Shown: in pieces, positions 60,994-64,000 of the stretch
Layout: the number at the start of each line of letters is the position of its first letter
How positions within the stretch are numbered: position 1 is the first letter of the stretch
Assembly (NCBI GenBank): GCA_039184335.1
Contig: JBCDBD010000008.1
Coordinates: forward strand, 1-64,000
Source: JBCDBD01 sp039184335
GTDB lineage: Bacteria; Bacteroidota; Bacteroidia; Flavobacteriales; Flavobacteriaceae
Reading direction: 5' to 3'
Length of the DNA stretch: 64,000 bases
Translations under genes and position numbers: made by a program
Notes under the pieces: generated by a model
Seen by the model: the letters and a program-made list of their open reading frames with translations, nothing else
Told to the model about the DNA's origin: nothing
The model's database searches: none

Positions 60994-61707
60994 TCATAAC
61001 TTCATGGGCACTTCCATCAACAGTACACGGCTTTGGGTCACCGATTTGAAGTCCAGTTTTTGGGTGTCCCAAATACCAAGACCATCGCGTTTTTCCAATC
61101 GCTGTCCGTTAATTTCAATTTTGCCCTCTAAAACAAAAGCATAGACACCATTTCTCTCTTTTTTAAATTCGTACAAATCGGTGCTGCCTGCTTCGAACTT
61201 TCCCAAATGAAACCAAGCATCTTGGTATATCCAAACCCCATTATCATCAGCATTTGGGGAAAGTACTTGGTAAAATTGGTTGTTTTTCTCCATATCCTTT
61301 GTTGAAATCTGGTCGTAGCGTGGCACTACATTCCGTTGGTTCGGAAACACCCAAATCTGCAAAAACTTTACCTCTCGGTCATTGTTTTTGTTGTACTCGC
61401 TGTGAAATATACCAGTACCGGCACTCATTACCTGTACATCGCCTTGTTTGATGGTGGCTACATTGCCCATACTGTCTTTATGCTCCAAATCACCCTCTAG
61501 GGCAATGGAAATGATTTCCATATTATCATGGGGGTGGGTACCAAACCCCTTGCCAGGAGCAACGGTATCATCGTTCAGTACACGTAATACGCCAAAATGG
61601 TTGCGCTCATAATTTTGATAGTCGGCAAAGCTAAAGGTATGGTAGCTTTTGAGCCAGCCATGGTCGGCATGGCCTCGGGTCGCTGCTTTATGCAATACTG
61701 ATTTCAT
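60994..61707 (-). CDS. Pirin-family bicupin
   Basis: 237-residue cytoplasmic bicupin. N-terminal metal ligands in FGTHPHDNMEIIS and GTGIFHSEYN (two His, then His and Glu of the second set). Bacterial pirins may have quercetinase activity or bind partner enzymes; role here unknown. It lies 90 nt downstream of the AraC gene on the same strand and is a likely target of it. The 3' end has no clear terminator. Confidence 0.9.
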   Translation of the reverse strand: MKSVLHKAATRGHADHGWLKSYHTFSFADYQNYERNHFGVLRVLNDDTVAPGKGFGTHPHDNMEIISIALEGDLEHKDSMGNVATIKQGDVQVMSAGTGIFHSEYNKNNDREVKFLQIWVFPNQRNVVPRYDQISTKDMEKNNQFYQVLSPNADDNGVWIYQDAWFHLGKFEAGSTDLYEFKKERNGVYAFVLEGKIEINGQRLEKRDGLGIWDTQKLDFKSVTQSRVLLMEVPMKL

Positions 61708-61797
61708 AACGGTAACTTTTTTGTCTGTTACAAAGTTCCGCTGAAACCATGGAAAGCATGATATGAAAAAACGGCAAGGAATTATGAAAATCCGATG

Positions 61798-62664
61798 TTA
61801 AACTTTTTTCCTGAATGTTTTGGGCGATAGTCCTGTGCATTTTTTAAAAAATGCACTAAAATTAGAAGGTTCAGAAAAACCAAGTTTATAGGCAATTTCC
61901 TTGGTAGAGAGTCCAGTGAAAAACAACAGGTGTTTAGCGGCCAAGGTAATTCTGCTCTGCAGGTGTTCTTTGGCTGTTTTACCGGTCAGTGATTTTACGA
62001 CCCGGTTCAGATGGTCAGGTGAGATGTTTAGGGCCTCGGCATAAGATGTTGTATGGTGCCATCGTAAATGCTCTTCATCGATCATCTTCTTGAAATTGCG
62101 CAATAAGGTGCCGCCTGATGCCATAGTTTGGGTGTCTAGTCTGTGTAATGTACAATGCCTGTGGGCAGTAATCAACAATAGCTTTAAAAGTGCACCTATG
62201 GCCTCAAATTTAAACGGTTTGTCAGATACGTATTGTGTGTGTATTTGCTCTGCATACGCTTCAAGTTGAGATATGGATACGGCATCTAGGAGCAATGGAG
62301 GGGTATCTTCAAAACCATGAAACAAGTTGATATCGGCAATGAAATGGCTTGAAATGTTGTTTAGGGTCAAAAACTGCTCCGCGAATACCAATGAATAACC
62401 GATTGATTTTTTTTTCTCGTTCAACTGATGAACTTGCCCCGGACCAATAAAGTAGACTTGGTTTGCAGTAATCTGATACGAATTAAAATCAATTTGATGG
62501 GTCCCATCACCTTCCTTGATGATTAAAATAGTATAAAAGTCATGGCGATGTGGAGCATCAGGCTGCCCCTTGCGCTTTTCATGGATGTCCTCCATACGCG
62601 AAATGCCAAAACTTAGGTTTGCATCAGCCTGGTTTACCTGAAGGTAGGTTTTGACATCGTCCAT
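61798..62664 (-). CDS. AraC-family transcriptional regulator
   Basis: 288 residues: N-terminal cupin-like sensor (HRHDFYTILIIKEGDGTHQI, GPGQVHQLN) and C-terminal double helix-turn-helix (YAEALNISPDHLNRVVKSLTG; STKEIAYKLGFSEPSNFSAFFKKCTGLSP). Ligand unknown. It starts 7 nt after the engB stop and may be co-transcribed with it. The next gene is pirin. Confidence 0.92.
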   Translation of the reverse strand: MDDVKTYLQVNQADANLSFGISRMEDIHEKRKGQPDAPHRHDFYTILIIKEGDGTHQIDFNSYQITANQVYFIGPGQVHQLNEKKKSIGYSLVFAEQFLTLNNISSHFIADINLFHGFEDTPPLLLDAVSISQLEAYAEQIHTQYVSDKPFKFEAIGALLKLLLITAHRHCTLHRLDTQTMASGGTLLRNFKKMIDEEHLRWHHTTSYAEALNISPDHLNRVVKSLTGKTAKEHLQSRITLAAKHLLFFTGLSTKEIAYKLGFSEPSNFSAFFKKCTGLSPKTFRKKV

Positions 62665-62671
62665 TTTAGGT

Positions 62672-63289
62672 CTAAGGGGCTGTGGTTTTTCTCAATTGGC
62701 CATTGATGGTATCAATATACGCAAGTACTTCTTCACGTCCAGTACGGTTTGTGGATGAGGTTATAAAATACGGGGGGGCTTCTTCCCACGCCGTTGACAA
62801 CAAGTGGTCCAAATAATTGCCAACCTGACGTTCAATGACATTCGGCTTAAGCTTGTCCACTTTGGTGAAAATCAGTGCAAATGGTATTCCATGGGTGCCT
62901 AACCACTCCATAAACTCAAGATCAATGGGTTGGGGTTCGTGTCGAATATCTACCAGGACAAAAGCACTGACCAACTGTTTTCGTTTTTCGAAATAGGCGG
63001 TAATGTATTTCTGAAAAGTCTTTTTGTCTTTTTTTGAGACACGCGCATACCCATACCCCGGTAAGTCGACCAAAAACCAATTCTTGTTAATTTTAAAGTG
63101 ATTGATGAGTTGGGTCTTGCCAGGGCGGCCTGAGGTTTTGGCCAAGCCTTTTCGGTCGACCAACATATTGATCAATGAAGATTTACCAACGTTTGAACGG
63201 CCAATGAAAGCGTATTCAGGCAATGGCTCTTTGGGACATTTGTCCACTTCTGAATTACTCATTACAAATTCGGCAGCTGTGATTTTCAT
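62672..63289 (-). CDS. engB: Ribosome biogenesis GTP-binding protein YsxC/EngB
   Basis: 205-residue GTPase needed for 50S assembly. G1 GRSNVGKSSLIN, switch with SGRPGKTQLINHF, G3 DLPGYGYARVSKKDKKTF, G4 FTKVDKL and G5 TSSTNRTG. Full length. Located between the alpha/beta hydrolase and the AraC gene on the minus strand. Confidence 0.95.
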   Translation of the reverse strand: MKITAAEFVMSNSEVDKCPKEPLPEYAFIGRSNVGKSSLINMLVDRKGLAKTSGRPGKTQLINHFKINKNWFLVDLPGYGYARVSKKDKKTFQKYITAYFEKRKQLVSAFVLVDIRHEPQPIDLEFMEWLGTHGIPFALIFTKVDKLKPNVIERQVGNYLDHLLSTAWEEAPPYFITSSTNRTGREEVLAYIDTINGQLRKTTAP

Positions 63290-63374
63290 GGTATCAAAAA
63301 AAGCATTTGGTGCAAGCCTTGGGGCGTTTGCACAGAAAATTCCTTTAGGTGCTAAATACAGTCTAAAATCTAAT

Positions 63375-64000
63375 TTAGAATTTGCGCTTGTCTAACCATG
63401 CCTTAAGTATGGTGTTGAACTTTTCAGGATGTTCCATCATAGGGGCATGGCCACATTTTTCAATCCAGAAAAGCTCAGAATCAGGTAAAAGTTCATGAAA
63501 TTCCTCAGCGACGTTGGGGGGGGTCACCGTATCATTTTCACCCCAAATAATACAAGTAGGCGTATTCATTTTGGGCAGATCTTTTGACATGTTGTGTCGA
63601 ATGGCACTTTTGGCGATGGCCAAGGTCTTTACCAGTTTCATTCGGTCGTTGACTGTTGCGAAAACCTCATCGACGATTTCCTTGGTGGCCACTTCAGGGT
63701 CATAGAAGACGTCTTGTGCCTTTTTTTTGATGAATTCATAGTCACCACGCTTGGGGTAACCGTCACCCATGGCGCTTTCATAGAGACCCGAGCTACCTGT
63801 GATTACAAGGGCCCTGACCATTTCAGGATACATTTTGGTGTGTAGTAAACCAATGTGCCCGCCCAGGGAGTTCCCTAGTAGAATTACATCCTTCAGTCCT
63901 TTGAACTCAATGAATTCCTCTAAAAACTTGGCGAAGTTCTTGACCGTGGTCTTGAGCATGGGCATATCATAGATGGGCAGTTCAGGAACCAGGACCTTAT
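63375..64000 (-). CDS. Alpha/beta hydrolase (5' end outside the window)
   Basis: Partial gene: the reading frame stays open to the window edge (VLVPELPIYDMPMLKTT before the first internal Met). The nucleophile elbow GNSLGGHIGLLH (Ser) is present, with the Asp in IIWGENDTVTPP and the His in KCGHAPMMEHPEKF. Typical members are esterases or C-C hydrolases; substrate unknown. About 209 residues are visible, perhaps 80% of the protein. Confidence 0.85.
   Translation of the reverse strand, partial: KVLVPELPIYDMPMLKTTVKNFAKFLEEFIEFKGLKDVILLGNSLGGHIGLLHTKMYPEMVRALVITGSSGLYESAMGDGYPKRGDYEFIKKKAQDVFYDPEVATKEIVDEVFATVNDRMKLVKTLAIAKSAIRHNMSKDLPKMNTPTCIIWGENDTVTPPNVAEEFHELLPDSELFWIEKCGHAPMMEHPEKFNTILKAWLDKRKF

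Noticed and set aside
1..64000. tRNA, rRNA, CRISPR, insertion sequence or prophage
   Set aside because: Looked for in all intergenic gaps; no tRNA cloverleaf, repeat-spacer array, transposase or phage structural gene was recognised. DUF3307 alone does not indicate a phage.

Overview
The window reads as a continuous piece of chromosome from a gliding, marine-type member of the Flavobacteriaceae (Bacteroidota). The evidence is the gliding genes gldA, gldB and gldC, Bacteroidota-type promoters (TAnnTTTG at -7 with an upstream TTG), DUF5686, DUF3857 and GIN/DUF2807 envelope proteins, a split B12-dependent methionine synthase, and the gene order dnaG - response regulator - nadE - gldB - gldC, which I know from this family. 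The genus is not determinable by eye; a Muricauda/Flagellimonas-like organism is a guess. I see no rRNA, tRNA, CRISPR array, insertion sequence or prophage.

Layout. Positions 1-232 form a very large inverted repeat at the window edge, just before pdhB. From 1.4 to 8.6 kb are an outer-membrane DUF5686 protein, a soluble and a membrane-bound pyrophosphatase, a TonB-like protein and a deoxynucleoside kinase. From 8.7 to 27.1 kb lies a sulfur/methionine region: metK (behind a SAM-II-type riboswitch), a CocE-like hydrolase, then metY-metX-metZ-rrf2 (behind a SAM-I riboswitch), cysH - sulfite reductase (HEPN-fused) - cobA - siroheme synthase N-domain - ferredoxin/flavodoxin reductase, and the split metH plus metF (behind a second SAM-I riboswitch). 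From 27.1 to 31.1 kb are envelope genes (PagL-like deacylase, GIN lipoprotein, serine hydrolase) and gldA.

From 31.3 to 35.4 kb is an aromatic amino acid operon: prephenate dehydratase, aminotransferase, prephenate dehydrogenase and DAHP synthase/chorismate mutase. It is preceded by an intact leader-peptide attenuator that I read directly: a 23-codon ORF with 11 aromatic codons, a terminator hairpin with a U-run and a 7-bp antiterminator pairing. From 35.6 to 46.1 kb are rsgA, dtd, two tandem DUF3857 proteins, a MazG-like protein, aroA, queA and rlmN. From 46.1 to 56.1 kb are a DOMON protein, a polyprenyl synthase, an ECF sigma factor with a putative anti-sigma partner, dnaG (lacking its zinc ligands), an atypical response regulator (Glu in place of the phospho-Asp), nadE, gldB, gldC and DUF3307.

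From 56.2 to 64 kb are a class III nucleotide cyclase gene cut by one in-frame TGA in its HAMP domain, a soluble transhydrogenase-like flavoprotein, a small membrane protein whose cytoplasmic domain resembles prokaryotic STING, a small conserved protein, and pirin, AraC, engB and the 3' part of an alpha/beta hydrolase.

How it works together: the central theme is sulfate-sulfur to cysteine/homocysteine to methionine to SAM, with SAM feedback through three riboswitches of two unrelated classes and a nearby Rrf2 regulator with candidate operators before cysH. The second theme is phenylalanine/tyrosine synthesis under ribosome-stalling attenuation. The most unusual items are the aromatic attenuator, the mixed SAM riboswitch set, the solitary STING-like gene, the broken cyclase and the terminal inverted repeat.
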